Shown piece by piece: positions 54,873-64,000 of a DNA stretch of 64,000 nt (its first letter is position 1; the number at the start of each line of letters is the position of its first letter). This DNA is from Allomyces macrogynus ATCC 38327 (taxonomy: Eukaryota; Blastocladiomycota; Blastocladiomycetes; Blastocladiales; Blastocladiaceae). The DNA lies in contig GG745341.1 of assembly GCA_000151295.1 (NCBI GenBank), positions 158,494-222,493 of the forward strand, written 5' to 3'. The notes beneath the pieces are model-generated. The model ran no database searches, was not told the DNA's origin, and saw only the letters and a list, made by a program, of their open reading frames with translations. A program made the translations under genes and the position numbers.

Positions 54873-56513
54873 ATGAGCGTCCAAGTCGACTCCACGCTCA
54901 ACCCATCCACGCCATCCCCCGCCGCCTCGCGCGGGACAGGCCCCACTTTCAAGCTCCCTGCGCGGCACGCGGCCGTCCTCGCCGCCAAGGCTTCGGCCTC
55001 TGCATCGACCCACGCGTCGTTCCGAGGGGGCAAGTCGCTGCGCGTCGCGCCGGCAGCAACCGCGCGCCCGCCGTCCGCCCAGACGGCCGCGGCAATGGCG
55101 CGCACTGCCCCCGCGGCACGGCACCAGCACGCGCCGTCGCCACTGCAGCCGCGGCGCGTGCCGTCGGCGGGGCTCTCGCGGTCGCGCGCTGTTCCGGGCG
55201 GCAGCGCTAGCTCGAGCTCGCTGCCGCTGCCGCGCGCTGACCGCAGTGACGCGTCCCTGGTGGATGCTCCGCGCGTGCCAGTTGCCAGCGGGAGTGCCGC
55301 CACAGCGGGATCGCAGCCGTTCGCATCGCGGCCGGCGCAGCGGTACCTGAAGAAGCGCGCGCCCGCGGGCAAAGTGCAGGGCGCCGGATGGACGTCGACG
55401 TCCACGACCACGGCGCCGCGCGCTGGAGCAAGACCTGCCGCTGCCCTTGCGCGGTGCGCGTCGAGCCCAGACCTCGGCACGTCGCCTCCCGCTCATACGG
55501 TGCCTGCACTCACGGCAGCTCGTGACTCTGGCGTGCAACTGTCGGCCGAATCCGTCTCGGCCGACACGACCAAGCACGTCGTCCCCGCGCCGTGGGCCGC
55601 GGCGCTCACCCTCTCCACCCTCCCATCCCTCCCCGGGACGACTCCCGCCCCCGCGCCGCGCATGCACCTTGCGCGCCCGCTGCTCTACCTGCACCACCTG
55701 CAGATCATGTGGGGTGTGGACGACGACGCCGTTGATCCGGAAGACGCTGATCCGGCTGTTGAGCGGGCCACGCGCGCGAACGCCTTCACACTGCGGTTCA
55801 AGATCGGCGACGACGATGCCGATGTGGAGCGGCGTGCGGCGCGCCGCGCCGCACGGAAGGTGGAGCATCTCGCGGGCGCGTGGACGGTGCGGTTCCATGA
55901 TGCGGTCGCGTGCGTCTTGTTTGATCCGAACGAGCAGGTGCGCGGTGCGTTTGGCGCAGGCGGTGGCAGACGCATGGATGCCGCGACTGAGGATGCGCCG
56001 TGCCCCGACTTTGAGAGCGTGCAAGCCGTGCCGGCGCCGCTGCCGGCGGCCGATGCCGCATGTGGTGAGGCCGACGAGCCGGCGCCGACCGTGGTGGACC
56101 AACTGCCAGTACCCGACGCTTGTCTCGATCGCGCGGACGCTGACTTGGCGCCAGTCGAACCGGCACTGCAAGACGAACCGATCCCGACCGTCGTCACGGG
56201 CACCCGCGCACAAACTCCGCCCGCGCCCACGGCCGACGCTTGCGCCGCCGTCTTGGCGGCACCGCAGGCAGGCGAGCTCGACTGGGTGGTCCTGGATGGC
56301 GTAGCCGAAGAGGCTGCCGCGGCCGCCGTCGAGCCCATGGCCGAGGACACGCCGAGCGAGGCAGCACTGGCCAAGCCTGTCGCCAAGGGCCCCGTGCGCC
56401 GGCTGTTGTGTCGGTTGGTCGCGTCCATTGGGATTGACGTGTGCTCGCCGAGCACAAGCGCTGCCGCGGCTGTGGCGGATGGTGCAGACCGGACGGCGCG
56501 CGCGATGCCGTGA
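54873..56513 (+). CDS. Uncharacterised low-complexity protein, 546 residues
   Basis: A single open frame from MSVQVDSTLNPSTPSP. The first 270 residues are Ala/Ser/Pro/Arg-rich and disordered. A segment of about 100 residues then looks folded: MHLARPLLYLHHLQIMWGVD, then NAFTLRFKI and AGAWTVRFHDAVACVLFDPN. The C-terminal third is acidic and Ala/Pro-rich, with ELDWVVLDGVAEEA and a short hydrophobic/basic helix near the end (RRLLCRLVASIGIDVCS). I do not recognise it. Its codon composition matches neighbouring genes, so it is probably a real, fast-evolving gene. No membrane segment or signal peptide is obvious. Confidence 0.6.
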   Translation: MSVQVDSTLNPSTPSPAASRGTGPTFKLPARHAAVLAAKASASASTHASFRGGKSLRVAPAATARPPSAQTAAAMARTAPAARHQHAPSPLQPRRVPSAGLSRSRAVPGGSASSSSLPLPRADRSDASLVDAPRVPVASGSAATAGSQPFASRPAQRYLKKRAPAGKVQGAGWTSTSTTTAPRAGARPAAALARCASSPDLGTSPPAHTVPALTAARDSGVQLSAESVSADTTKHVVPAPWAAALTLSTLPSLPGTTPAPAPRMHLARPLLYLHHLQIMWGVDDDAVDPEDADPAVERATRANAFTLRFKIGDDDADVERRAARRAARKVEHLAGAWTVRFHDAVACVLFDPNEQVRGAFGAGGGRRMDAATEDAPCPDFESVQAVPAPLPAADAACGEADEPAPTVVDQLPVPDACLDRADADLAPVEPALQDEPIPTVVTGTRAQTPPAPTADACAAVLAAPQAGELDWVVLDGVAEEAAAAAVEPMAEDTPSEAALAKPVAKGPVRRLLCRLVASIGIDVCSPSTSAAAAVADGADRTARAMP

Positions 56514-56805
56514 CGCAATGTGGATGGACTGGAGGAGACTCCGTATGGACTGGGGCGCAATATTGGAACGGGATTCTCGTGGGCATGTTGATGGACATGA
56601 TACACACCACACAATCCACAATGGCACAGACCCTCTGCAGCCAAATGCCAGCGACCCAACCAACATCGACAAGACGAGTCAAAGCCATCAAAATCAAATC
56701 AAATCAAATAATGGCACACAAGCACCCCACAAAGACTCTCCACCCAAAACGTTCGTCCTCACTGTCCTCGCCAGTCGTCGACCTGCCTCTTGACCTGCTG
56801 GACGC
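56514..56805. other. Intergenic region
   Basis: 292 bp, A-rich at 56690-56720 (repeated TCAAATCAAATCAAAT). Nothing coding was seen. Confidence 0.45.
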
Positions 56806-57440
56806 TCATTCGCTTGCCAGGGCTGGAACCGCATTGACACAATCGTGCCCCATGATCATGGCTTCCTCCCACTGCTTGTGCACCTTCTCGATATCCACAA
56901 CCCCACTATCTGCTTCGTTCCGCGGCGGCGCCGGCAACGGAACGTGTCGCATCACGCGTGTCGCCTTGGCAACGTCTCAACTGCCGACTCCCAACGCGCC
57001 AAGCGCCTCGACCAGGCGACCGACAGCCAGGTCCCGTGCCGTCGCGGCGCGCGTCTTGCCCAAGTAGCGGTGGGCGCAAGTGTCTATTGCAAATTGCACG
57101 CTCAGACGCGCTCCTGCTCCCCTTCGTCGAGCATCGGAACGGACCTGGATCGTGCCTGCCGCCTTCGCCGTCACACACAACATGCGACGCGCCGCACGGG
57201 CAAGGTTAGGGAACTGGTCCCCGTGCGCGCGCCACCACACGAGCGCCTCGAAGTCGTCCGTTCGTGGCTCGAGTCGCGCGCGGCGCGTCTCCGCGAGCGC
57301 CTGGTACCTGTCGAGTTCATCGTTGAGCGCGTTGCTCAATCTGCTGGCGAGTTCTTGAGACCTGGCTCGCGCGGGCTTGGACCGGATGCTGTCATCAGTG
57401 GGGACGTCATCGCGGCGGCCGATCGCCACGGTGCGGTCGG
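56806..57440 (-). pseudogene. hAT-derived relic, copy G, outside the main array
   Basis: Covers the third and fourth exons of the hAT-derived family. It reads RLSNALNDELDRYQAL, then the hATC segment WWRAHGDQFPNLARAARRML-CVTAKAAGTIQ. An intron follows at exactly the family position (GTCCG donor, CAATAG acceptor at about 57075), then TLAPTATWARRAATARDLAV. A TGA interrupts the last exon before DVAKATRVMRHVPLPAPPRN and DIEKVHKQWEEAMIMG. Because the intron is kept, this copy moved as DNA, not through RNA. It lies just downstream of the intact dehydrogenase gene and opposite in strand to the main array. Confidence 0.75.
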
Positions 57441-57592
57441 TCTTTTGTACACTGGTTGCTGTCCCTGGCTCGTTTCACTGCGACATAAACGCAGGAATTA
57501 TCAATTATTGCAACACTGCAACAATCGCAACGCATCACATCCCGACAGCTCACCCCCAACAAAATGCAAACTCCATTCTACTCGATACCGGC

Positions 57593-58841
57593 TCAGTTCT
57601 CAAGCACGAACCGGTACGACACGTCGCCCTTGCGCAACCGCGTAATTGCCGTGTTCACATCCTTCATCGGCATCTTCTCAATCCACGGGCGCACGTTATG
57701 TTTGGTCGCAAACTCGAGCATTTCCACAATATCGCCACGCGCACCAATCAACGACCCGACCAGCGACCGCTCTGCGAAAATCAGCTTGTCGAGACTCAGC
57801 GAGATTGGCGCCTCGGGAATGCCCACAACAATAAACTTGCCGCCGGCATCTAACAGCTCAAAGTAACTGTCCCAGTCCATATCGTGGCTCGACGCTGTAC
57901 ACACAATCAAGTCGAGCGATTCGGCGTGCGCCTTGAAATCGTCGGCGCTCTTGAGCGTGACAAAGTGCGTCGCGCCCAGCGCCTCGGCGTCCTTGCGCTT
58001 GCGGTCGGACGTGGACAGCGCGACCACTTCGGTCGCACCCAACGCGCGCGCAAACTGGATCGCCAAGTGGCCCAGCCCACCGATCCCGACAACACCGACG
58101 CGCGCGTTCGGGACCCAGTGCTTCTTGAGCGGCGCAAACACGGTGATCCCAGCGCACAGGAGCGGGGCCGCCACGTCCGACGGCAGCGATTCGGGCAGCT
58201 TGATCGCGTAGGCCGCCGGCACGCGCACGGCCTCGGCGTACCCGCCATAGGCCGCGTGGCCCTCCGGGTGCGTCGCGTTGTAGGTGAAGACGGCCTTGGG
58301 GCACACATTGTCGCGGCCGCGCACACACTTCTGGCAGTGCAGGCAGGCGCCGCACTGTGCGCCGACGCCCACACGGTCGCCGACAGACAGGTGCTTGACG
58401 TGCGGGCCGACGGCCGAGATGCGGCCCACGATCTCGTGGCCGACAATCACAGGGAAGGTGGTCGGGCCCCAGCCTTCGTCGAGCGTGTGAAGGTCCGAGT
58501 GGCTGTGGTGCGAACAATCAGGAAGTGCGAGAGGAAGGCGGAAGAGTCTGTAAATATTAATCGGAGTGGGTGGACGTTGCTGGCCGATCGGAAACGCACC
58601 AGACACCGCAGTGCGAAATCTCAATCTCCACGTCGTCGCTGCCAAGCGGTGCCGCGTCGTAGGTCCACGGGACGAGCGTCGCGCTGCGGCTTTTAGCAGC
58701 GTAGCCCGTGATCTTACGCGTCTGCGAATGTGTCGCGGTCGGCGGCTGCACTGTGGTCGTTGCGGCCACAGTTGCGGGCGGGACGCTCTTGGCCGTCGCG
58801 GCCGCTGGCACCGCGGTCTTCTTGGTCTGGCTGACGGTCAT
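57593..58841 (-). CDS. Zinc-dependent NADP(H) alcohol dehydrogenase, cinnamyl/ADH6 type
   Basis: A medium-chain dehydrogenase that reduces aldehydes to alcohols, cytosolic. Exon 1 is 58841-58600 and exon 2 58502-57593 (intron 97 nt, CACAG acceptor); the join restores CGVCHSDLHTLDEGW, the catalytic-zinc cysteine motif. The rest is intact: GHEIVGRISAVG, structural zinc cysteines in QCGACLHCQKCVRGRDNVC, nucleotide loop GIGGLGHLAI, and STSDRKRKDAEALGA, where the Ser/Lys pattern indicates NADP preference as in yeast ADH6. An N-terminal Ala/Thr/Pro extension of about 45 residues precedes the usual start (ITGYAAKSRSATLVPW). A TATA box lies at 58901-58910. A truncated paralogue is at 29372. Confidence 0.93.
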
Positions 58842-58900
58842 GGTGGAAGCGCGACTCAGGGGGTGAACGGCAGTTAGAACCCCAGTCCGGGTGCAGGAGC

Positions 58901-58910
58901 GTTTTTATAG
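58901..58910 (-). promoter_or_regulatory. TATA box of the alcohol dehydrogenase gene
   Basis: CTATAAAAAC on the minus strand, about 60 bp upstream of the dehydrogenase start codon. Confidence 0.7.
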
Positions 58911-59261
58911 GCAAGTCAAACCACTGACGCCCACTCCAAGTCACCAGCCATGGCGCATGTATGTCGCCAATGGAACGCGGTCGAACACGATGTCCCGGCT
59001 TCGCCCAGGGTTGGGCGCGCAGCGTCGTGTGGTCGAACGATGCCGTCGGCACTCTCAACGTTGCCGTTGGTCGTGGATCGCGAACGGCGCAAGGGATCGC
59101 ACCAATCATCGCGCTGGAGCCTGCCCAGGGAGAAACTCGAGACGCGCGCCTCTTGTTGGACGTTTGATGTGATTCCATGTTGCCAACAACAGGCAGCATG
59201 GAGAAAAAGATACGATTGGTGAAATATTGTGAGGAAAGTTTCTTTGATTTGGTGCCACCAG

Positions 59262-59285
59262 TCTCTCTCTCTCTCTCTCTCTCTC
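59262..59285. repeat. (CT)12 dinucleotide repeat
   Basis: An uninterrupted TC run of 24 bases 74 bp past the stop of the TMEM230-like gene. Simple-sequence repeat. Confidence 0.95.
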
Positions 59286-59358
59286 CCCGGGTCCAGTCCA
59301 CACTTCAAACCAGCACGGCAGTGCGCGATAGCCCGTCAGCGCGGTGACGGCGCGACCG

Positions 59359-60059
59359 TCAGTGGTCAAACGATGGGATCGTCTCGAGCCGGTACCCGTC
59401 GACGCCCTGAATGAACATCGGCCCATCAAAAGAAGTGAGCGCACGCATCCTTTCCAGTGAACCCGCTCGACCACCAACCCAACCACGCAACGCACCCGGA
59501 TCGCGCGGTACATGTAGAGGGTCACGTACGCGCCGGGCAAAAACGTGAAGAGCGCAATCAGGCCAAACACAAGCGCGCGCGACGCGTCGGACGTGACGGT
59601 GGTCGCCATCAGAATCAGGAACACGGTGCCGACCACGAAGAGCCCAAGCGCCGCGGCGGCTGTGCGCCTGTACCGCGCGAGCAGCGGGTGTCGCCAGATT
59701 GGCACGTGCAGATTATCGCGCACAAGGTCCTTGTCGTCGCGCACGTACGCGTAGGATGATTGCGTGCCCACGCCGGGCAAATTTGGGAGCAGCGACTTGG
59801 TGGACGTGTTGCGTGCAGCCGCTGAAGACGAGGACGAGACGGCGCGCGCGGTCGGGCTGAGCGATGTAGAGAGCTTGGATGAGCCCGACGAGCGTGCGGG
59901 CGGGATGGCCGACTTGGGCGCGTCGAGCAAAAGAGCGCGTCCGAGGTCGGACGGAATCAGGACTGAGGCTGAGTCGGGCGACGCGGCGGGGGACGTGGGC
60001 GCCGACGTGCGCGCTGATGAGGGCGACGGCGGCGCGAATGCGGGCGGTGGCGGCGGCAT
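59359..60059 (-). CDS. TMEM230/TMEM134 family membrane protein
   Basis: Two-pass membrane proteins of this family (DUF872) sit in endosomal, Golgi and secretory vesicles. Exon 1 (60059-59496) and exon 2 (59406-59359, 15 residues) give 203 residues; the 89-nt intron is phase 0. The N-terminal 115 residues are Ser/Pro/Ala-rich and cytosolic. The two membrane segments are ALGLFVVGTVFLILMATTV and ALVFGLIALFTFLPGAYVTL. The family's characteristic ending, a short loop with GY then IPSFD, is supplied by the tiny second exon (GVDGYRLETIPSFDH). That match confirms the intron. The gene diverges from FPGS with 217 bp between starts. Confidence 0.85.
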
Positions 60060-60276
60060 GGAGCGTGTAAATGATTGTGGTTGTCGACAATGAAGTGTTG
60101 GCGACGTGCGCGTAGGTGGTGGTTTTGAAGTCGCCAATCTGGTGCAATCTGGTGTGGTGTGGCGTGATCTTTGATGTGGTGGTCCACGCTGGCATTTTCC
60201 AAAGCACAATCTGTGATCACCATCGCGACTCCGCTGATCACCACTGTACGTCCTGCGCTCCAGCTGCGACGCTGCC

Positions 60277-62235
60277 ATGCCGACGACGAGCACGATCACT
60301 CTTCGATTTGCACTGCCCGTCTCTGCTCGCCTTGCTCTGCTGCCTGCGCGCTGCTGGCTGCCCACCGTCCTCGCTGCAACCACCAACGCACCACGTTTCC
60401 GGCCAGCTGCCCCTTCCGTACCAGCACCGCGCCGTTCTTGCTGCACCCTGCCATCGACAACAAGGACGACCATTATCCGCAGTATCTCGACGTCGCGTGC
60501 CACTATGTCCACCCTGCCAGCAGCGTCCGCAGCGCCTGCCGCGCGTAGCACGCGCACCTACCGTGTACGCTGTGGCCCTGGTCTCCCTTTCCACGTTGAA
60601 CCTATGCTCACGCCCAGGCACCCGTAATAGGACGCGCTCTCGGCACTCAACTCGCTCCAGACCAATGCCGCGACGCTCGACCAGCTGCGGCGCGCCAAGG
60701 CCGCCGCCGTCGCCAACGGCACGCACGAAGGCGCCCCGCGCGTTTCCATTGACGAGATGATCGAGTTTCTCGCGCGGATCGGGTACCATCCCGACGACCT
60801 CAATGTGCTCGGCCTTGTGCACATCACGGGGACCAAGGGCAAGGGGTCGACGGCGGCCCTGACCGAATCGGTCCTGCGGCACGCGGCCATGCACGGCGCG
60901 CGCTCCCCCTCGGGTAAACCCATCAAGACGGGCCTCTACTCGTCGCCGCACCTGCTGCAAGTGCGCGAACGCATTCGGATCAACGGGGCCCCGCTCGCGC
61001 AGGACATGTTTGCCAAGTACTTTTTCGATGTCTGGGACCGGCTCGAGGCAACGACGCCCGTAGCGTTGGCCAAGGGGCAAGCGGCGAAACCGCAGTATTT
61101 CCGGTTTATGACGCTGCTCGCGTTTCACGTGTTCATGCAGGAACAGACGACGGCGACCGTGCTCGAAGTGGGGATTGGTGGGCTGCACGACTCGACCAAC
61201 CTGATCACGAAACCCGTCGTGACGGGGATCACGTCACTCGGGTTTGACCATATGGCCGTGCTCGGCTCGACGTTGCCGGAAATTGCCGCGCAAAAGGCTG
61301 GGATCTTCAAGCGCAACTGCCCGGCGTATACGGTCCCGCAGCCCGCCGAGGCAATGGATGCGATTGTGCAGTACGCGACCACTGCAGCGCACCCGGCGGG
61401 GAACGCTGTGCAGATCACGGCACCGCTGCCGGCTGACGTCGAGCTCGGTCTGCGTGGTCGTCACCAGCGCATCAACGCCGCCCTCGCCGTTGCGCTCGCG
61501 CAAGCGTACCTCGGGCAAACCCTCACGACTAAGCCCGTCTCCGCCGACGCCACGTTCCGTAACCTCGTCGCGACGCACCTCGGTTCGGCACCCAGCACCG
61601 ACGACGATGCGACTGCTCTCGACGCGATGACGCGCGCTGGACTCGTCGCCACTACTCCTGCCACGTCCACCCTCACGCCCGCGATCACCGAGGGTCTCGC
61701 CGCGGCGCGGTGGCCCGGCCGCGCCGAAATCGTGCGGGACTCCACTCGCAACCTGACCGTCTACGCCGACGGCGCGCACACGCGTGAATCCCTTACCGCA
61801 TGCACGGCGTGGTTCGCCGACGAGTCCACCACCGCCAAGGGCACACGTCATCTCGTCTTCAACGTGACGCACGCGCGGTCCGGCGCGACCTTGCTCGCGC
61901 CCGTCGCGGCGCTGCACGCGAAACTGCCCTTCACGTCGGCCACGTTCTCGACCAACACGCCACGGCCCGTGGGCGACGGTGAGGCCGGGTCGGCCGATAC
62001 GACGGACTTCACATCGTTCCCGGACCCAGAGCTGACGCAGCAACAAGCGCTGCGCGACGCGTGGGTCGAGTTGTCGGGGATGGATGTGAAGAGGACGCGT
62101 GTTGTGCCGACGGTCAAGGACGCGTTGGATGGGATCGCGGCGGAGAGCAAGGGGCAAGAAGCGGCGGTGCTCGTGACGGGCTCGCTGTACCTGGTCGGCG
62201 CGACGCTCGATGTGTTGGGCGTGCCCGTGCGGTAG
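60277..62235 (+). CDS. MET7: Folylpolyglutamate synthase
   Basis: Adds glutamates to folates, retaining them in cytosol and mitochondria. Exons 60277-60564 and 60631-62235 (intron 66 nt, phase 0) give 630 residues. The join TYR/DALSALNSLQTNAATLDQL matches EYQDAVRMLNTLQTNAGYLE of the animal enzyme. The ATP loop is HITGTKGKGST (about residue 160), the omega loop GLYSSPHLLQVRERIRING. VLEVGIGGLHDSTN, SLGFDHMAVLGSTLPEIAAQ and ADGAHTRES follow. The first 75 residues are Arg/Ser/Ala-rich without acidic residues, like a mitochondrial presequence. A second in-frame ATG at 60505 (MSTLPAASAAPAARS) would give a cytosolic form. Confidence 0.95.
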
Positions 62236-62634
62236 ATGCCGCACTGGCAGAGTTTGAGGAAGGGGTGGAGAAGGAAGAGGTGGAGGAGGGCCGTACGGCC
62301 AAATAGCTTAGCGTACATACATAGTTAGACTTTTCGATGCTGCTCTTGGAGATTTTGGGGCATTTTGGGACGGTGTTAAGAGAGGGCTGGATCGCGATCG
62401 GCAGGCCCACAGCAACAGAGACATTACGCGGCAAACACGCACGCCAGTGGGCACCAGCGGCGCCGTCGGTTGCTCGGTCCGCTCCCACCTCCGAGCCCGC
62501 TCTGATCCCGCGCGTGCACCCAGTCGACTGGATCGCCTCTCCCAACGAGACGACTTTCGCTCTCGCGCACGACTTCTCTCCCGGCCACCACTCAAGCAAT
62601 CGATCCGATCAACAACCACGACAACACGAGCATC
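62236..62634. other. Intergenic region
   Basis: 399 bp between two plus-strand genes. A TACATACATAGTTAG stretch near 62310 is AT-rich; CACC/ACGAC-rich leader sequence precedes the next ATG. Confidence 0.45.
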
Positions 62635-63724
62635 ATGACCACCCCGACGACCACGACCGCGTTCTACATCCACGCCAATGGCGACCCGGCCGCTGTCCTT
62701 GAATCTGGCGCCGACACGCTGCCGACCGATCTCCAACCTCCGCAAGTCCTGCTCAAGATTCTGGCTGCGCCCGTGAACCCGTCCGACCTCTATGGCGTAC
62801 TTGGCATCTATCCTGTCCCGCTCGCGTCCGCCACGACCGCCATCGGTTCCAAGACCGAGGACGTGCGCATTCCCGGGTTCAAGGGAGTGGCCGAAGTCGC
62901 GCGCGTCGGATCGGACGTACATGGTATCGAAGTCGGCGACTGGGTCATCCCATTCCGCAGCGGGTTCGGCACGTGGCGCGCGCATGCGGTCGTCGACGAT
63001 ACCAATGTCTTTGTGGTACGCAAAAAAGGCGAGCTGGAACTCGCGCTCGAGGACGCGGCCGCGCTCTACATCAACCTGCCCACGGCCTACCGGCTGCTCA
63101 AGAATTTTGTTGTGCTCGAAAAGGGCGACTGGTCGTCCCGCCAATTCGCTCGTCGGCAAGTACGTGATTCAGCTCGCGCGCGCGTGGGGATTGCGCACGA
63201 TCAACCTGATTCGCGACCGCAAGGACTTTGATGCGGCCAAGCAATCTCTCCTGGACCTTGGCGCGACGGCCGTCTTGCGCGACCAAACCGACGATCTCGC
63301 CGAGTATGTCAAGGAAAATGTGGACCCCAAGTGCGGCGTGCGGCTGGCGCTCGACTCGGTTGGCGGCGCAAGTCTTGCGCCGATCGTGAAGGCGCTTGGC
63401 GACAAGGGCTCCGCTGTCCTATATAGCATGGTCTCGGGCGATCCTGCACCGGCGATCCCCGTTGGCGACGTCATTTTCCGCGAACTCAAGCTGTTTGGGT
63501 TCTGGGTCGCGCAGTGGGACCGTGATGCGAACATTGCCGACAAGCAGGCCGTGAACAATGAGCTGGTCGCGCTCTTGCACGCGGGCAAGATCAAGAGCCC
63601 GGCCGTTGAACAGGTGGTCGTGCCGAGTGATGGGCGCGCCGTCAACAAGGACGCGGTTCAGCGCGTCGCGAGTGGGCTTGCGGGATACCGCGGGAAGAAG
63701 GATCTGATTGTGTTCCAGCACTGA
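62635..63724 (+). CDS. ETR1: Mitochondrial trans-2-enoyl-CoA reductase (MECR/ETR1), apparent frameshift
   Basis: The NADPH-dependent last step of mitochondrial fatty-acid synthesis, which supports lipoylation. The order matches MECR: VNPSDLYGVLGIYP, GFKGVAEVARVG, GDWVIPFRSGFGTWRAHAVV, NLPTAYRLLKNFVVLEKGDW. The frame is lost at about 63130, where the family has V-I-Q-N-A-x-N-S. It resumes one frame over as NSLVGKYVIQLARAWGLRTI, NLIRDRKDFD, LALDSVGGASL, LKLFGFWVAQWDRD. About eight bases seem to be missing between GACTGG and CCAATTCG. No intron fits, so this is an assembly deletion or a real lesion. The start has little room for a presequence (MTTPTTTTAFYIHANG), so targeting is uncertain. Confidence 0.85.
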
Positions 63725-64000
63725 CGGTGTCGGGTGGAGAAAGTTGCTGGTGCCTTGCCCAGCATGGTCGCGCAGTCATGGATCACGGATAGATTATTGT
63801 CGTTTTTTTTTTTTTTTTCGTGCCGTAGCTGCTTGTAGATAGCCCGTTGTCCATCGTTGATGGGCCAGTTGATGGAAGTCGTTTGTTCTCTCATGTTTGG
63901 TGGCCAACCTTCCACTCTGAGCTGCGTCAGATTGTGCTTGTGACACGACCAGCCAGCCAGCCAGACATCTCGCTTGCTCGTCAAACCATTGTTACAACCA
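63725..64000. other. 3' flank to window end
   Basis: 276 bp with a T16 run at 63803-63818 about 80 bp after the stop, and a CAGC-rich tail (ACCAGCCAGCCAGCCAG). No gene was recognised. Confidence 0.5.

Larger units (their letters stand above)
58842..59358. other. Upstream region of the dehydrogenase gene
   Basis: 517 bp between two minus-strand genes. It contains the dehydrogenase TATA box and, further up, a CT dinucleotide run. No gene was recognised. Confidence 0.5.

Overview
The window is nuclear DNA from a GC-rich eukaryote, most likely a zoosporic (flagellated) early-diverging fungus such as a member of the Blastocladiomycota. Genes are interrupted by short GT-AG introns (mostly 65-105 nt) that often carry a visible CTGAC-type branch point. 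The gene set mixes general fungal housekeeping genes with genes kept only where cilia exist: CFAP298, a CCDC96/CFAP184-type coiled-coil protein and a TOGARAM-like TOG protein. The assignment to a lineage is inference; the flagellar genes are the main argument. Two runs of N (10296-10992 and 32738-33618) are assembly gaps inside genes.

Left part (1-19.5 kb): first exon of CFAP298, UBA3 (NEDD8 E1), a tandem pair of LURP-one/scramblase-like proteins, a 1,035-residue orphan, a gapped coiled-coil gene, a small orphan, a SEC9-type Qbc-SNARE with a prion-like N-terminus, a probable Mediator MED8, acyl-CoA-binding protein, and a membrane-anchored orphan with an apparent frameshift.

Middle (19.7-29.8 kb): the most unusual stretch, a head-to-tail array of genes and relics derived from a hAT-superfamily transposase. 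Two copies (A and D) are open over four exons at matching positions and encode about 640-675 residues with a clear hAT C-terminal dimerisation domain. They lack a BED finger and recognisable catalytic acidic motifs. Between and after them lie at least five broken copies. The array ends against a 5'-truncated zinc alcohol dehydrogenase gene. Another hAT relic sits on the opposite strand at 56.8-57.4 kb, next to an intact paralogue of that dehydrogenase.

Right part (30-64 kb): ankyrin-DIL protein (gapped), a disrupted Nudix gene, a basic nuclear-type orphan, ceramide glucosyltransferase, DBP2/p68 DEAD-box helicase, AP-2 sigma, TOGARAM-like protein, polyubiquitin, APC11, CCDC96/CFAP184, an orphan, hAT relic, NADP-type alcohol dehydrogenase, TMEM230/134 protein, folylpolyglutamate synthase and a frameshifted mitochondrial enoyl reductase. 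Several neighbours are divergent pairs with short shared upstream regions (APC11/CCDC96, TMEM230-like/FPGS, DBP2/AP-2 sigma). There is no operon logic; the genes act in unrelated pathways (neddylation and ubiquitin, secretion and endocytosis, cilia, lipid and folate metabolism).
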